A stretch of DNA of 64,000 nucleotides, taken from positions 62,001 through 126,000 of the forward strand of contig NZ_BBDM01000005.1 in NCBI RefSeq assembly GCF_001316245.1. Direction: 5' to 3'. Made by a program: the position numbers and the translations under genes. The DNA is from Vulcanisaeta sp. JCM 14467. GTDB lineage: Archaea > Thermoproteota > Thermoprotei > Thermoproteales > Thermocladiaceae. Below the pieces are notes generated by a model. That model was not told where the DNA came from. It did no database searches and saw nothing but the letters and a program-made list of their open reading frames with translations. Of this stretch, positions 51,963 through 61,771 are shown piece by piece. The first letter of the stretch is position 1. The number at the start of each line of letters is the position of its first letter.

Positions 51963-52839
51963 ATGAGGTTGTTTGTTGGGTGGTGTGGGTTTCCCTGGTG
52001 TATGTTTGTTGGTTCCTGGTTATTTGAGGGTCTTGAGGTTGTTAGGTACGTTAGGGATGCCACGCCGGTGGTTCCGCCGGAACCAATTGTGGAGTTGAAT
52101 AATGTCAGTGGTGATACCCTTCGTCAGTTGTTGGTTAGGCTTAGGCAGTTGGTTTCCCTTGTCACCGTGGTTGCTTGGGCTAGGAGGGTTGGGCTTAGGG
52201 TCTTTGTTCACGCATCAGCCATGCCTGACCCAGTTAATGACTTTGTTAGGGCTGCCCTGGCTGGTGGTGCGGATGGTGTCTTGGTTGATGATTTCGTAAG
52301 CATTAGTAGTGACCTCATCGAAGTTGTGCATGTTGGCGAGAAGGTCAGTGATGGTTCTGTGAATTACGTGGTCGTGGGTCCTGACGTGCAGGTTCAGCAG
52401 CCTGTTAGGGCTTATGGTGTTATTCTCAGGGATGTGGTCATTAATAAGGAGTGGTTATTACGTATTAGGGATAAGCTCAGGTTAACTTATGGAAGTAAGG
52501 AATTCCTCGCAGCATTAGATAATTCATTACTCAGGAGGGAGATTATTGAGGAGTTGCAGGGTGTCGTTGATGGTATAGTGGTTATGGAGATACCTAGTGT
52601 GGTTTCCCTGGACTTTGACGGGCATAAAGCGCTCAACGTTTTTTAGGTGCGTGAATTGCTACATTGATTATGAGACTGAGGGTGAGATGAGGAAGTGCCC
52701 AAGGTGTGGTAATAGGTTGAGACCCGTGATTAGGCGTTGGGATAAATTAACCGTGATTGAGCCGAAGGTGCTAAGGCTCAAGGCAAATGATGAGATTAAG
52801 TACATGCGCCTGGGTGCGCCCAAAGTTATTAATTACTAG
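51963..52839 (+). CDS. Unknown protein with C-terminal zinc ribbon, paired with a helicase (one frame break)
   Basis: About 292 residues. An N-terminal alpha/beta domain has MRLFVGWCGFPW, VFVHASAMPDP and GGADGVLVDDF, which recall a TIM-barrel-like fold but no known active site. The C-terminal part has one zinc ribbon, CVNCYIDYETEGEMRKCPRCG, followed by RPVIRRWDK. A run of T near 52640 holds a frame break; one T fewer joins ALNVF to RCVNCY. It starts just after the CRISPR array and ends 26 bases before the helicase start, so the two genes are probably one operon. Function unknown. Confidence 0.55.
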
Positions 52840-52864
52840 GTGTGTGGCTTATTTTCGTTGGTTG

Positions 52865-55147
52865 ATGATTAGGGGCGATAGGCTTGTTGTGGCTAAGTAC
52901 ATGCTTGAGGATGATTTCATTGGAGAATTGGGTAGTGATAGGGCTAGGTTGATCCTCTACGTTCATGAGGATAAACCCATAGAGCCCAGTTATGGCCCGT
53001 CAGTTGATAGCCTGGACTTACCTAAAGGGCTAATAGATAAGTTGAGGGGTCTTGGTGTTGATAGGCTTTATGACTTTCAGTGGGAGGCTTATCAATCAAT
53101 AGTTAGTGGTGATGATACGGTCATAATGGCTGGGACTGGTGTCGGTAAGACAGAGGCGTTTTTACTACCATTGATCTCAATGATCAGTAAGGAGGGTATT
53201 AAGGCGCTGATCATGTACCCAACCAAGGCCTTGGCTAGGGATCAATTGCTTAGGATGCAGAGGTACTTCGCGGCAATTAATATATCGGTAATGCCCTATG
53301 ACGGTGACACACCAAGCGAGGTCAGGTCTAGGATATACTCATCACCGCCGGACATACTCATTACGAACCCAGACATGGTTAGTGAGGCGTTGACCCACGT
53401 TGGTAGGTTTAGGGATTTACTACGTGAGTATAGCGTTGTTGTTCTTGATGACTTTCACGTGTATAATGGGGTCTTTGGTGCTCAGGTTCATTACGTGCTT
53501 AAGAGGATGGGTAGGTTCATGCGTGATCGCCAGTTCGTTGTTTCCACGGCCACTGTCGGGAATCCCGTTGACTTTGCTAGGGAGTTGCTTGGTGTTGATG
53601 AGGTTAGGCTTGTTAGGGGTCCTGAGGGTAGGAGGGGCTTGGTTAGGCATGTCCTGGTTAGTCCAATAACTAGGGGTAGGCTCGCTGAGACTGCTGAGTT
53701 GGCTAAGGTATGTATTAGGAGGGGTATGAAGTGCCTTGTGTTTGCTGATAGTCATAGGTTTGTGGAGTTGATTAAGAGGCTCCTTGACAGGGCTGGCGTT
53801 GGTGATAGGGTTAGGGTTCATAGGGCTGGGCTCACGATTGAGGAGAGGCATGAGGTTGAGGATGGGTTTAGGGAGGGTAGGTACTTAATTCTTTTATCAA
53901 CGCCGACCCTAGAGATGGGTATTGACGTTGGTGATGCTGATGTTGCGGTAATGGCAACAATACCACCGAGCTACTCCAAGTACCTGCAAAGGGCTGGTAG
54001 GGTTGGTAGGAGGGGTCAGAGGGCCTATGTGATCCAGGTCCTTGGTGATGACCCGATGAGTACGTACTATAGTTCGAACCCGCGGGAGTTCTACATGAGG
54101 AGACCTGAGGACTTATACGTTGAGTGGAGGAATGATGAGATTGCCAGGAAGCACTGCCTATTAATGGCTTATGAAAGGCCTGTGAGGAGCGGTTCCGTGG
54201 ATCTTTATTGTGAGGAGATTCTTAAGTCACTGGTGAGTGAGGGTTTGGTTGAGGTTAGGGGTAATTACTACGTCGTGACTGACAGAGGTCGTGAGGCTGC
54301 CAAGGCTATACACGGTATTAGGGGTATTGGTGACGTTGTTAAGATTGTCGAGGGTAAAAGGGTCATTGGGTATAGGGAGTTGCCCATGGCGCTTAGGGAG
54401 CTTCATGACGGTGCGATTTACCTGCATGGTGGCAGGATCTATGAGGTCTATAAGTTGGACCTGGGAAGCAGGACTGCCCACGTGAGGAAGCTACCGAGTG
54501 ATTATGACTTCTATACAACGGCGCTTTACAGTTCCGAGCCTAGGATTGATGAGGTCCTTGAGGAGGGCTTCATAAAGTCCGTGCCGTATCAGTACGTTAA
54601 GTTAACGATTAGGGAGGTGGTTCATGGTTACGTGGTTAAGAGATTTGGTAGTGGTGAGGTTGTGGAGAGGAGGGAGTTTAATGAACCGTTCACGTATGAA
54701 TTCAGGACTAAGGGCATTGTTATTTACGCTCCGTTCATAACCTTTAGTCCGTTCGAGAATGTTGACGTTGTTGAGAGGGGTAAGGCTTACCATGCTGCTG
54801 AGCACATAATGATAATGGTTGGAGAGAACGTGATTGGTGCTGGACCCACGGACCTGGGCGGCATTTCATACCCAACAGGTCACATAATAATCTATGACTC
54901 ATACCCAGGCGGTTCGGGCACTGCCAAGATGCTCCTTAGGAATATCGATGAGGTTCTCAGGATATCGCTTAACGTGCTTACTCATTGCACGTGCATTGAT
55001 GGTTGCCCCAAGTGCGTTTACTCGCCGTACTGTGGCAATGATAATCATTACCTGTCAAGGAAGAATGCCATTAAGGTTATTGACTCAATAATGAAGGGTG
55101 TCTCATCTAAAATTACCGAGTTACCTACTGAGGGCTCCTATGATTAG
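52865..55147 (+). CDS. DEAD/DEAH-box helicase with DUF1998-type zinc-binding C-terminus (MrfA/YprA-like)
   Basis: About 760 residues. Motif I is AGTGVGKTEAF, Ia MYPTKALARDQ, II LDDFH (a DEAD-box variant), III STATVGNP, IV-V VFADSHRF and LLSTPTLEMGIDVG, VI YLQRAGRVGRRGQ. Near the C-terminus THCTCIDGCPKCVYSPYCGN gives the four-cysteine site of DUF1998. This architecture is that of the 3'-5' DNA-repair helicase MrfA and its archaeal relatives. Start ATG 52865 is preferred over an earlier one inside the upstream gene. The 3' end overlaps the convergent flippase-like gene by 23 bases. Confidence 0.85.
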   Translation: MIRGDRLVVAKYMLEDDFIGELGSDRARLILYVHEDKPIEPSYGPSVDSLDLPKGLIDKLRGLGVDRLYDFQWEAYQSIVSGDDTVIMAGTGVGKTEAFLLPLISMISKEGIKALIMYPTKALARDQLLRMQRYFAAINISVMPYDGDTPSEVRSRIYSSPPDILITNPDMVSEALTHVGRFRDLLREYSVVVLDDFHVYNGVFGAQVHYVLKRMGRFMRDRQFVVSTATVGNPVDFARELLGVDEVRLVRGPEGRRGLVRHVLVSPITRGRLAETAELAKVCIRRGMKCLVFADSHRFVELIKRLLDRAGVGDRVRVHRAGLTIEERHEVEDGFREGRYLILLSTPTLEMGIDVGDADVAVMATIPPSYSKYLQRAGRVGRRGQRAYVIQVLGDDPMSTYYSSNPREFYMRRPEDLYVEWRNDEIARKHCLLMAYERPVRSGSVDLYCEEILKSLVSEGLVEVRGNYYVVTDRGREAAKAIHGIRGIGDVVKIVEGKRVIGYRELPMALRELHDGAIYLHGGRIYEVYKLDLGSRTAHVRKLPSDYDFYTTALYSSEPRIDEVLEEGFIKSVPYQYVKLTIREVVHGYVVKRFGSGEVVERREFNEPFTYEFRTKGIVIYAPFITFSPFENVDVVERGKAYHAAEHIMIMVGENVIGAGPTDLGGISYPTGHIIIYDSYPGGSGTAKMLLRNIDEVLRISLNVLTHCTCIDGCPKCVYSPYCGNDNHYLSRKNAIKVIDSIMKGVSSKITELPTEGSYD

Positions 55148-56138
55148 TGCCTATCATCGCTAATTTCCTAGAAATACTGAGGAATGCGGGCATGAGTATA
55201 ATTAACGGCACCACGTACGTTATCACCCTAAACCAAACATCATAGGCCAGGTAATAACTACCCAGGCCAAGGCTATTCAGTATGTATAGGTTAGCGAGTT
55301 CACCAATGCCTGCTGATCCAGGTAGTACTGATATGTACGTGAGGATTATGTAGGAGGATGAGATTAGGATCCCACTCACCAAACTTATGTGGATGCCGAG
55401 GGCATAGAATATCATTACTACGTTAAGTCCTGACAACACCCATTGGATTATTGATGCGAGAAAGAGCGCGAGGTAATCAATTACCGTGAGCTTGATACCG
55501 TATACCTCACCCTCATTGATCAATATGAAGTTACTTGCAATGCTTATCTTCGAGCTGATAAACCTAAATACCTTCTCAATGTACCTACCCAACCTCGCAC
55601 TCACTATTGCTATGAACAACACTACGTAGGCCAGGAGCAGTATTAATGCCATTATGAGCGCTATGTAGGGGACCGCGACAAGGCTTAGTAGGTAAAGCAC
55701 GAGTACTATGGATGTTAATGTTATTGTGTCAACCGTGTAGCGAAGGACTATTCCCTCGGTAGCCCTGGTCGTCGGCAATCCCTTAAATGTTAGGTAGGCT
55801 ATTGATACGGCCTCACCACCAATGTAGAAGCCCGGTACAAGCAGTGAGGTGAATGTTTGTGCCGCGGCTATTTTAATGAGTTCCCCGGTCCCTACCCTAT
55901 AGCCCATGCCCCTATCAAAGATTATGCTGAGTCTAAGGCCAACCAGCGATAATTGGGCTAGGTATATGAGCTCGGAAATTACCAGGTAGAATGGGTATTT
56001 GGGGGGCTCGTACCTGGCCTTTGCTAGGCCTGATTTTATTAGTATAATTATCGTCGCCATTATTACGGCTATGGAAATTACTATGAATACGGCATCCCTA
56101 CGCCAGTCTCCACCGCTAATGCCGTTATGCCTACTCAA
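55125..56138 (-). CDS. Flippase-like domain membrane protein (UPF0104/LPG-synthase TM type)
   Basis: About 337 residues with eight or more hydrophobic spans. LLVPGFYIGGEAVSIAYL and VLPGSAGIGELANLYI are the paired family motifs with conserved Pro-Gly and Glu residues. The family transfers or flips lipid-linked sugars and lipids. Nothing here fixes the substrate. It lies alone, convergent with the helicase. Confidence 0.8.
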   Translation of the reverse strand: MSRHNGISGGDWRRDAVFIVISIAVIMATIIILIKSGLAKARYEPPKYPFYLVISELIYLAQLSLVGLRLSIIFDRGMGYRVGTGELIKIAAAQTFTSLLVPGFYIGGEAVSIAYLTFKGLPTTRATEGIVLRYTVDTITLTSIVLVLYLLSLVAVPYIALIMALILLLAYVVLFIAIVSARLGRYIEKVFRFISSKISIASNFILINEGEVYGIKLTVIDYLALFLASIIQWVLSGLNVVMIFYALGIHISLVSGILISSSYIILTYISVLPGSAGIGELANLYILNSLGLGSYYLAYDVWFRVITYVVPLIILMPAFLSISRKLAMIGTNHRSPQ

Positions 56139-56305
56139 TCTAATTAACCGAATTATCGCAGTTTTAAGGGTTTTCGCACAGGGGTTTAGTATCCCGTAAT
56201 TTCTTGGCTATGACTTGCGTATCTCTTTTTAAATTGAAAGTGATTCCTCAATATTAATGCTAGATAAATTATAGGAATAGTTTATTACCGAGGCACGTGA
56301 TGAGA

Positions 56306-56917
56306 CTATACGAATTTGATTCCATCAACCCTGGTAAGTACGCCCGTGTATAGGAACGACACTTGCCTAAGGGCTACGTAATAATCAAACTCATTAAGTG
56401 CGGAGATCCCATCAATTGGTACGACCACGTTGTACCAGTTAAGTGCGGCGCTACCGGCTGTGTGTAGTACGCATATGTTGGCCACGGTACCTACTATCAC
56501 TAGGTTCGTTGCGTGAACAACATGCCTAAGCACGTAGTCCAGGTCAGTGCCGAAGAATGCGTCATACCTGCGCTTCCTAATCACTATGTCATCGGGCATG
56601 GGCTTAAGCTCATCGACAATCTCCGCACCCCATGTACCCATTACGCAGTGCTCGCCCCAAATCCTGAACTCAGGATCATTCTTGAAGTGCCAGTCCTGGG
56701 TGTATATTATGGGTACGTTTGCGTCCCTAGCCTTCGTCAATAACTTCTTTATCGCTGGTATTGTGGCCTGCGCAGTTGATACGTAGAGTTTTCCGCTTGG
56801 TTTTACGAAGTCATTCTGCATGTCGACGACTATTACCGCGGTGCTTGATGCGGGGAGTTGAACCTCCTCTTTAATTTCAATCTCGGGTATTTTCACAGTA
56901 CCTGTTACTTTCGACAT
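56306..56917 (-). CDS. Isochorismatase/nicotinamidase-family cysteine hydrolase
   Basis: About 203 residues. IVVDMQNDFVKPSGKL holds the catalytic Asp, RKRRYDAFFGTD the Lys, and VGTVANICVLHTAG the nucleophilic Cys, so the triad is complete. Members hydrolyse nicotinamide, isochorismate or N-carbamoyl amides. TQDWHFKND supplies a metal-binding region like that of nicotinamidase (D-x-H), which makes an NAD-salvage role attractive but unproven. Confidence 0.88.
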   Translation of the reverse strand: MSKVTGTVKIPEIEIKEEVQLPASSTAVIVVDMQNDFVKPSGKLYVSTAQATIPAIKKLLTKARDANVPIIYTQDWHFKNDPEFRIWGEHCVMGTWGAEIVDELKPMPDDIVIRKRRYDAFFGTDLDYVLRHVVHATNLVIVGTVANICVLHTAGSAALNWYNVVVPIDGISALNEFDYYVALRQVSFLYTGVLTRVDGIKFV

Positions 56918-56984
56918 TACCTCCAGGACTGATAGACACCCTAATATTTTTGAGGCGGCAAAAAATTACCTATTCATATTAATT

Positions 56985-57404
56985 TTAAATCATCCTTTGA
57001 ACCCTAAGCATGAACTGCTTTATCTTCGACATCACATTCTCAACGTGCCAGACAGGATTCACGAAAACCATCAACCAGCCCTTGGAACCCATTTCGAAGA
57101 AGGCGATTTTGAAGTTTGAGAAGCGAATTATGAGGTATTGATATGAACCGAGGAGGTCATCATTGATTTTAGCGGTGTGATCAACGAACTCTATGAGGGA
57201 GAGGAGGTTTTTGAGGGATTTAACGGTGAGGGTGTTTGGGATATGATAAATAAGTGGGATGCCGTTTGAATCAATGATGGCGGCGCCGATAATTACTTCA
57301 CCGTCTATTAACTCACTAAGCATTATCCGCTTAAGCTCGGTTTGAAGCGTCTTCTCAACGACCTTTTTATCGGGAGAAACATAAATTACCAAACTAATCC
57401 CCAC
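56985..57404 (-). CDS. Roadblock/LC7-like domain protein
   Basis: About 140 residues. The pattern EVIIGAAIIDSNGIPLIYHIP, then SLIEFVDHTAKI and YLIIRFSNFKIAFFEMGSKGWLMVFV resembles the beta-alpha-beta3-alpha layout of Roadblock/LC7 proteins, which regulate small GTPases such as MglA. A CTTATAAAG box at 57423-57431 lies inside the longer reading that begins at 57440, and 23 bases before a GTG at 57404; that GTG is therefore the likely leaderless start. No GTPase gene is adjacent. Confidence 0.5.
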   Translation of the reverse strand: MGISLVIYVSPDKKVVEKTLQTELKRIMLSELIDGEVIIGAAIIDSNGIPLIYHIPNTLTVKSLKNLLSLIEFVDHTAKINDDLLGSYQYLIIRFSNFKIAFFEMGSKGWLMVFVNPVWHVENVMSKIKQFMLRVQRMI

Positions 57405-57517
57405 AGAATTGCCAGCGCAACTCTTTATAAGCCTTATCACTTCAATTTATGTACTATAGAGAGTACGTAGAAGTATGTAGATGAAAATATATTTATAATA
57501 CGTAGAAAATGATGAAA

Positions 57518-58768
57518 CTACGCACCACCCCTCTTACCAGCCCTACCAAGCATTTCATGAGCCCTAGCCAACTCATCCCTGGCCAATGCAAGGACGAGAT
57601 TCACCTCACCGGCAAGCACCGCCGCCGCCACGATCTCCGCAAACTTAAGGGCGTTTGTCCCAGGTGGATTTCCCGAGCCGTAAACACCAAGCATTTGAAG
57701 CATCTCCCTCTGCGTTGGTAAACCAGTTCCACCACCCACAGTACCCACCTCAAGGCTTGGCAACGTGACAGATACGTAGAGGTCCCCATTATTGAGTGGC
57801 TCCATCCAGGTAATGCCCATGCTTGACTCAACGACCTGCGCCACGTCCTGCCCTGTGGCTATGAATATGGCCGCTATTATGTTGGCGAAGTGGGCATTGA
57901 AGCCGTAGGAGTGAGCCAGTGCTGAGCCGAGTAGGTTCTTCCTATTATTAACCTCGGCCACATCCTCCGCCGTTACGCCCCACTTCTCTAGCGTATTCCT
58001 TGGTATCACGATTTCGCTAATCACGGTCTTACCCCTACCGAGTAGGAAGTTTACGGCATTGGCCTTCTTATCAACGCACATATTACCGCTAAGCGCCACT
58101 AGCCGCGCCTTTGGGAAGTGATTCAGTATGTACTTGACGGCTTTGTCCGTGGCTATTGTTACCATGTTCATACCCATCGCATCGCCGGTCGTGAACTTAA
58201 ACCTAAGCCACACATTATTACCAACAATAAACGGTTGAATACTGACTAGCTTAGCATGCCTACTTGTTGACTCAGCCACACTCTTTACCTCATTGAAGTG
58301 TTCATTAACCCAATTAACGAGTTCCACGGCATCAATAACGCTTGGCACCGCAATTACAGGGGCCCTCGTCATCCCATCATTAATAACCTTACTTCTGGCA
58401 CCACCCGCCTCAGTGACTATCTTGGCACCCCTATTTACGGAAGCTACCAGCGCACCCTCCGTGGTTGCTAACGGTATGTAGTATAGTCCATTGGCATAAT
58501 CGCCAATTACTCGTAGAGGCCCTGCAATTCCTATTGGCACCTGCGCAGCCCCTATTGTGTTTTCAATATTCCTACCAACCACTGTGTTGAAGTCGATGAC
58601 GGTCCTACCAACATTATCAAGCTTCATATTAACCCTACTCTCAATATACCTCCTCCTAACCTCGGTCGCCTTATTTGAATCATTAAAGAGTTTGTCCAGC
58701 TCGTGAAGCTTTAGCTCGCCCTTATCAATTTTCGTGAATATGTCCTCGAGACTTATTTCCTCAACCAT
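57518..58768 (-). CDS. hmgA: 3-hydroxy-3-methylglutaryl-CoA reductase
   Basis: About 416 residues, complete. ENTIGAAQVPIGIAGPL is the substrate-binding block, TTEGALVASVNRG the catalytic glutamate region, TGDAMGMNMV the cofactor loop and GTVGGGTGLPTQREML a late conserved block; ALSGNMCVDKKANAVN holds the catalytic lysine. The enzyme makes mevalonate, the committed step of archaeal isoprenoid lipid synthesis. It is divergent from a thiolase-DUF35 pair; a single A/T-rich box lies between the two starts. Confidence 0.97.
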   Translation of the reverse strand: MVEEISLEDIFTKIDKGELKLHELDKLFNDSNKATEVRRRYIESRVNMKLDNVGRTVIDFNTVVGRNIENTIGAAQVPIGIAGPLRVIGDYANGLYYIPLATTEGALVASVNRGAKIVTEAGGARSKVINDGMTRAPVIAVPSVIDAVELVNWVNEHFNEVKSVAESTSRHAKLVSIQPFIVGNNVWLRFKFTTGDAMGMNMVTIATDKAVKYILNHFPKARLVALSGNMCVDKKANAVNFLLGRGKTVISEIVIPRNTLEKWGVTAEDVAEVNNRKNLLGSALAHSYGFNAHFANIIAAIFIATGQDVAQVVESSMGITWMEPLNNGDLYVSVTLPSLEVGTVGGGTGLPTQREMLQMLGVYGSGNPPGTNALKFAEIVAAAVLAGEVNLVLALARDELARAHEMLGRAGKRGGA

Positions 58769-58790
58769 TACATGGGCTATATTCAGGGAA

Positions 58791-58800
58791 TATTTAAAAA
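58791..58800. promoter_or_regulatory. Shared TATA-like element between hmgA and thiolase
   Basis: TATTTAAAAA centres 26 bases from the hmgA ATG (58768) on one side and about 28 bases from the thiolase GTG (58824) on the other. One A/T-rich element could serve as TATA box in both directions, giving leaderless transcripts and linked expression of the mevalonate genes. Confidence 0.45.
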
Positions 58801-58823
58801 CTTCACATTTATGGCAGCTGCTG

Positions 58824-59978
58824 GTGTTTAATACGACAGAAGTATACGTCGTAGCCCACTCCCTCGTACCTGGCGGTAGGCATTATGAGAAGGGGCTGAA
58901 GGAGTTATTCGCCGACGCTTCCTAAAGGTTCTTGACCAGGTCGGTAATGCTGACCTGGGCGCCATATACGTGGCTAACGCCTTCTCCGAGGTGCTTCAAG
59001 ACCAAAGCGTCCTTGGGGCCTACCTAGCCGATTACGTTGGCCTTAGGAGAATACCGGCCATCAGGATCGAGAGTGGTGATGGTTCAAGCGGTATTGCCGT
59101 CCTAGAGGCTTACAACATGGTTAAGGCGGGGATTTATGACTGTGTGGCTGTTGTTGGAGTTGAGAAGATGCATGATGTTGTTAATGTTAAGTTGAATAAG
59201 GCGTTATCCACAATAACTGATTATGAGTATGAGGGATTCTTCGGAGTAACGCCGGCGGCCCAGGCCGCGATGGCGATGAAGGAGTACATGGTTAAGTATG
59301 GTTATGATTATGAGGACCTGGCGATATGGCCAATAAAAATGCATGAGAGAGGGAGTAAGAACACTGGCCTATATGAAGAAGCAGGCAACGCTTAAGGACG
59401 TGCTTGAGTCTGAGGTCGTTGCCGACCCACTTAGGCTTTATGATGTTGCGCCCGCCGTGGATGGCTCAGCCGCGGTAATACTATGCAATAAGCCCATTAA
59501 GAGTGACGCTGTGATTAGGATTGATGGTATTGGCGTTGGTGCCTATGGGACATACCTGGGCCAGAGGGATTCATTAACGGAACTACACTCTGTTAGGGAT
59601 GCCACAAACATGGCCCTTAGGATGGCGCATGTGTCGATAAGCGAAATAAACCTTGCGGAGGTTCATGACACATACAGCATACTTGGCATGCTCGCACTGG
59701 AGTCCATGGGTCTCGTTAGGCCTGGTGAGACGCCTAGACTCCTATCCACCGGTGCGTTGGATGCGGGTAATAAATTGGTCGTTAATGCGGGTGGTGGACT
59801 TAAGGCCATGGGATTCCCTGGTGGGGCGTCAGGTATGTATGAATTGGCCTTAATGGTTATGGAACTTATGAACATAAAGCCCTTTGAGTCACTGGGTAGG
59901 GCTGAATTGGGTATTGTCCAGGACATGGCTGGTTTCGACTTAGTATCAACAGCAGTAATACTCAGGAGGGTGAGCTGA
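58824..59978 (+). CDS. Acetyl-CoA acetyltransferase (thiolase, SCP2-type; two frame breaks)
   Basis: About 385 residues when read through. EVYVVAHSLVPGGRHYEKGLKELF starts the protein, RIESGDGSSGIAVLEAYNMVKAG is the loop where the nucleophilic Cys normally stands (G-x-x-S-G here reads DGSSGI, so the Cys is replaced), VHDTYSILGMLALESMG carries the His and NAGGGLKAMGFPGGASG the C-terminal catalytic block, again without the usual Cys. Breaks lie near 58922 and 59360. The DUF35 gene follows directly. In archaea thiolase, DUF35 and HMG-CoA synthase form a complex. Confidence 0.8.
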
Positions 59979-59979
59979 C

Positions 59980-60388
59980 ATGGTGGACCAAAGACTATCC
60001 ATACCAAGGTACTGGAGGAGGATGCCCCAGTACTACAGGCTTGAGGGCGTTCAATGCGTTAAGTGTGGCAGGATTTACTACCCACCAAGGGCGGTGTGCG
60101 AGTGTGGTTCTAGGGAGTTTAGGCCATACCCGTTGCCAAGCACTGGTAAGCTCATAAACTTCACCGTACTTTACTCAGTGCCCGTTGAGTTTGAGAAGAT
60201 GAAGCCCCTCATCATCGGCGTAGTTGACCTAGGTGGCGTTAGGGTTGTTGGCCAGATAGTGGATTGCATGGACGGAGAAGTTGAGCCCTGGCATTGACGT
60301 TGAGGTTGTGTTTAGGATGGTTAAGATGGACGGTACATACGGCTTAATAAACTACGGCTATAAGTTCAGACCAATCAATAATTGCTAA
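59980..60388 (+). CDS. DUF35 OB-fold zinc-ribbon protein, thiolase partner (one frame break)
   Basis: About 136 residues. VQCVKCGRIYYPPRAVCECGSREFRPYPL is the rubredoxin-like zinc ribbon, followed by an OB fold (GKLINFTVLYSVPVEFE, GVVDLGGVRVVGQIVD). The frame shifts near 60278; one G gives DGEKLSPGIDVEVVFRM, ending at 60388. DUF35 proteins channel acetoacetyl-CoA between thiolase and HMG-CoA synthase in archaea. HMG-CoA synthase itself is not in the window. Confidence 0.83.
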
Positions 60389-60409
60389 ACCTCTTAAGAA
60401 TTAAGACCC

Positions 60410-60879
60410 TCACCTTAAACGCCTCTTAATCCAATCACATAAACCTTCATTACCATTACCCACACAGAGTACGTATGACCTTACAATAAATGCGAGGTCT
60501 GCCAGGAAGCCCGCTGTTACGTAGTCCTGGGCCTTCAATGCATGGGTCAGGGCCTCGACTATGAGTGAGTAGCCATGATTGGCTCTGTTAGGTCCTCATC
60601 AATGCCCGTCAGATAATCCCTACTTATACGTAATTCACCCCTAGCTAACCTAACGTATTGATAATACGACACCGCAGCCGATATCGTATTACCTGGGTCA
60701 TTACCATTTACAACGTCCAAGTAGGGCTTGGCATACTCACCGCATGCCATTAACCTACTAACTACCTTATCCCTGTCACCACTACCCAATAGAGTCCATA
60801 GGAACTCCTCCATTGCACTTATTACCTCCTGACTGCAGTCACTCCTCCTCGCTTGATTCCCTCCCTCCTGCATACTCAT
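60410..60879 (-). CDS. Unknown helical protein downstream of a RecA/KaiC-fold ATPase (one frame break)
   Basis: About 157 residues, helical throughout: EVISAMEEFLWTLLGSGDRDKVVSRL, then in the other frame SLIVEALTHALKAQDYVTAGFLADL. The frame shifts near 60575. It begins inside the last 41 bases of the upstream ATPase gene, so it is cotranslated and may be its partner. The domain could be a TPR-like helical bundle. Family unknown. Confidence 0.5.
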
Positions 60880-61714
60880 CAAACCACTTCTTCAACTCAT
60901 CAATGCTCGGTTCCAGTAGTACTAAGCCCTTGCCTGGCTCGATTTCATACTTCATGGCCTTCCTGTAATGATTTGTTAATCGTGCCTTCTTTATTATTAA
61001 CCACCTCTCAATCTCCTTCTTCTTCTCAGGTTGTTCAATCCACATGTGGATTATGGCATCGGCGATATGTTCTGCGCCAAACCCAAAGGTCATGCCCGTG
61101 GTTGGTGCGAATTGGTTAGTCATTATGACCGTAACATTAGACCTATAGAGACGCTGCCTTAATCTATACGTTATCAACCTAGCCATGGCGGGGGCGTGGG
61201 CCCACATTGGGGCTAGACTATCTATTATCACGAGGACGTCCTTAGTCACCTTACCCTCCTCACTCACGCCGAGGACCTCGTAAGCCCTCTCGATACTCGC
61301 CATGACAACCTCCATGCTAAGTGGTGACTTAGCCTTTGACTTACCCTCCTCTTCCTCACTAGCCTTGAGGAGTTCCCTGTACTGTCTAGCCAAGCCAAAG
61401 AGGTCAATCACGACTAGGTTTGTCTTCACGTCCTTCACCTTACCAGCAAGTACGTCTGCGAGACTAACCGCATCACTAAGGTCAATGTTGAACTGCCTAG
61501 CCTGCCTAACAACGTCGAAGAACCTTGTCTCGGTGCTCACGTAAACAACAGGCATAGCATCGACATTAGCACCAGCAGCCTGAATAGTCAATATAGACTT
61601 ACCAACGCCAGGCTCGCCAGTCACCAGAAGCCAATTCCCGCGAGGAACACCGCCGAGTAATGCATAATTAAGCCAATCAATCCCAAGGCTAATCCTCTTC
61701 ACAGAACTAGACAT
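60839..61714 (-). CDS. RecA/KaiC-fold ATPase (RadA paralogue type)
   Basis: About 291 residues, one ATPase domain. LVTGEPGVGKSILTIQA is Walker A, VLVIIDSLAPMWA is Walker B, and NVTVIMTNQFA is the sensor strand. The arrangement resembles archaeal KaiC-like and RadA/Sms-related proteins lacking the N-terminal HhH domain of RadA. The acidic tail RESSEEE ends it. Role could be DNA repair or signalling; unknown. Start ATG 61714 is preferred to an upstream TTG. Confidence 0.78.
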   Translation of the reverse strand: MSSSVKRISLGIDWLNYALLGGVPRGNWLLVTGEPGVGKSILTIQAAGANVDAMPVVYVSTETRFFDVVRQARQFNIDLSDAVSLADVLAGKVKDVKTNLVVIDLFGLARQYRELLKASEEEEGKSKAKSPLSMEVVMASIERAYEVLGVSEEGKVTKDVLVIIDSLAPMWAHAPAMARLITYRLRQRLYRSNVTVIMTNQFAPTTGMTFGFGAEHIADAIIHMWIEQPEKKKEIERWLIIKKARLTNHYRKAMKYEIEPGKGLVLLEPSIDELKKWFDEYAGGRESSEEE

Positions 61715-61771
61715 CAAATGCGGGTTGCGGTTCTGGATTTAAAAAAACATTTTTAAATTAGTAATGCGATA

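Noticed and set aside
52865-55147. Complete DISARM system
   Set aside because: No DrmB/DrmC-like or DrmM genes are nearby and the cytosine methyltransferase is 20 kb away on the other strand.
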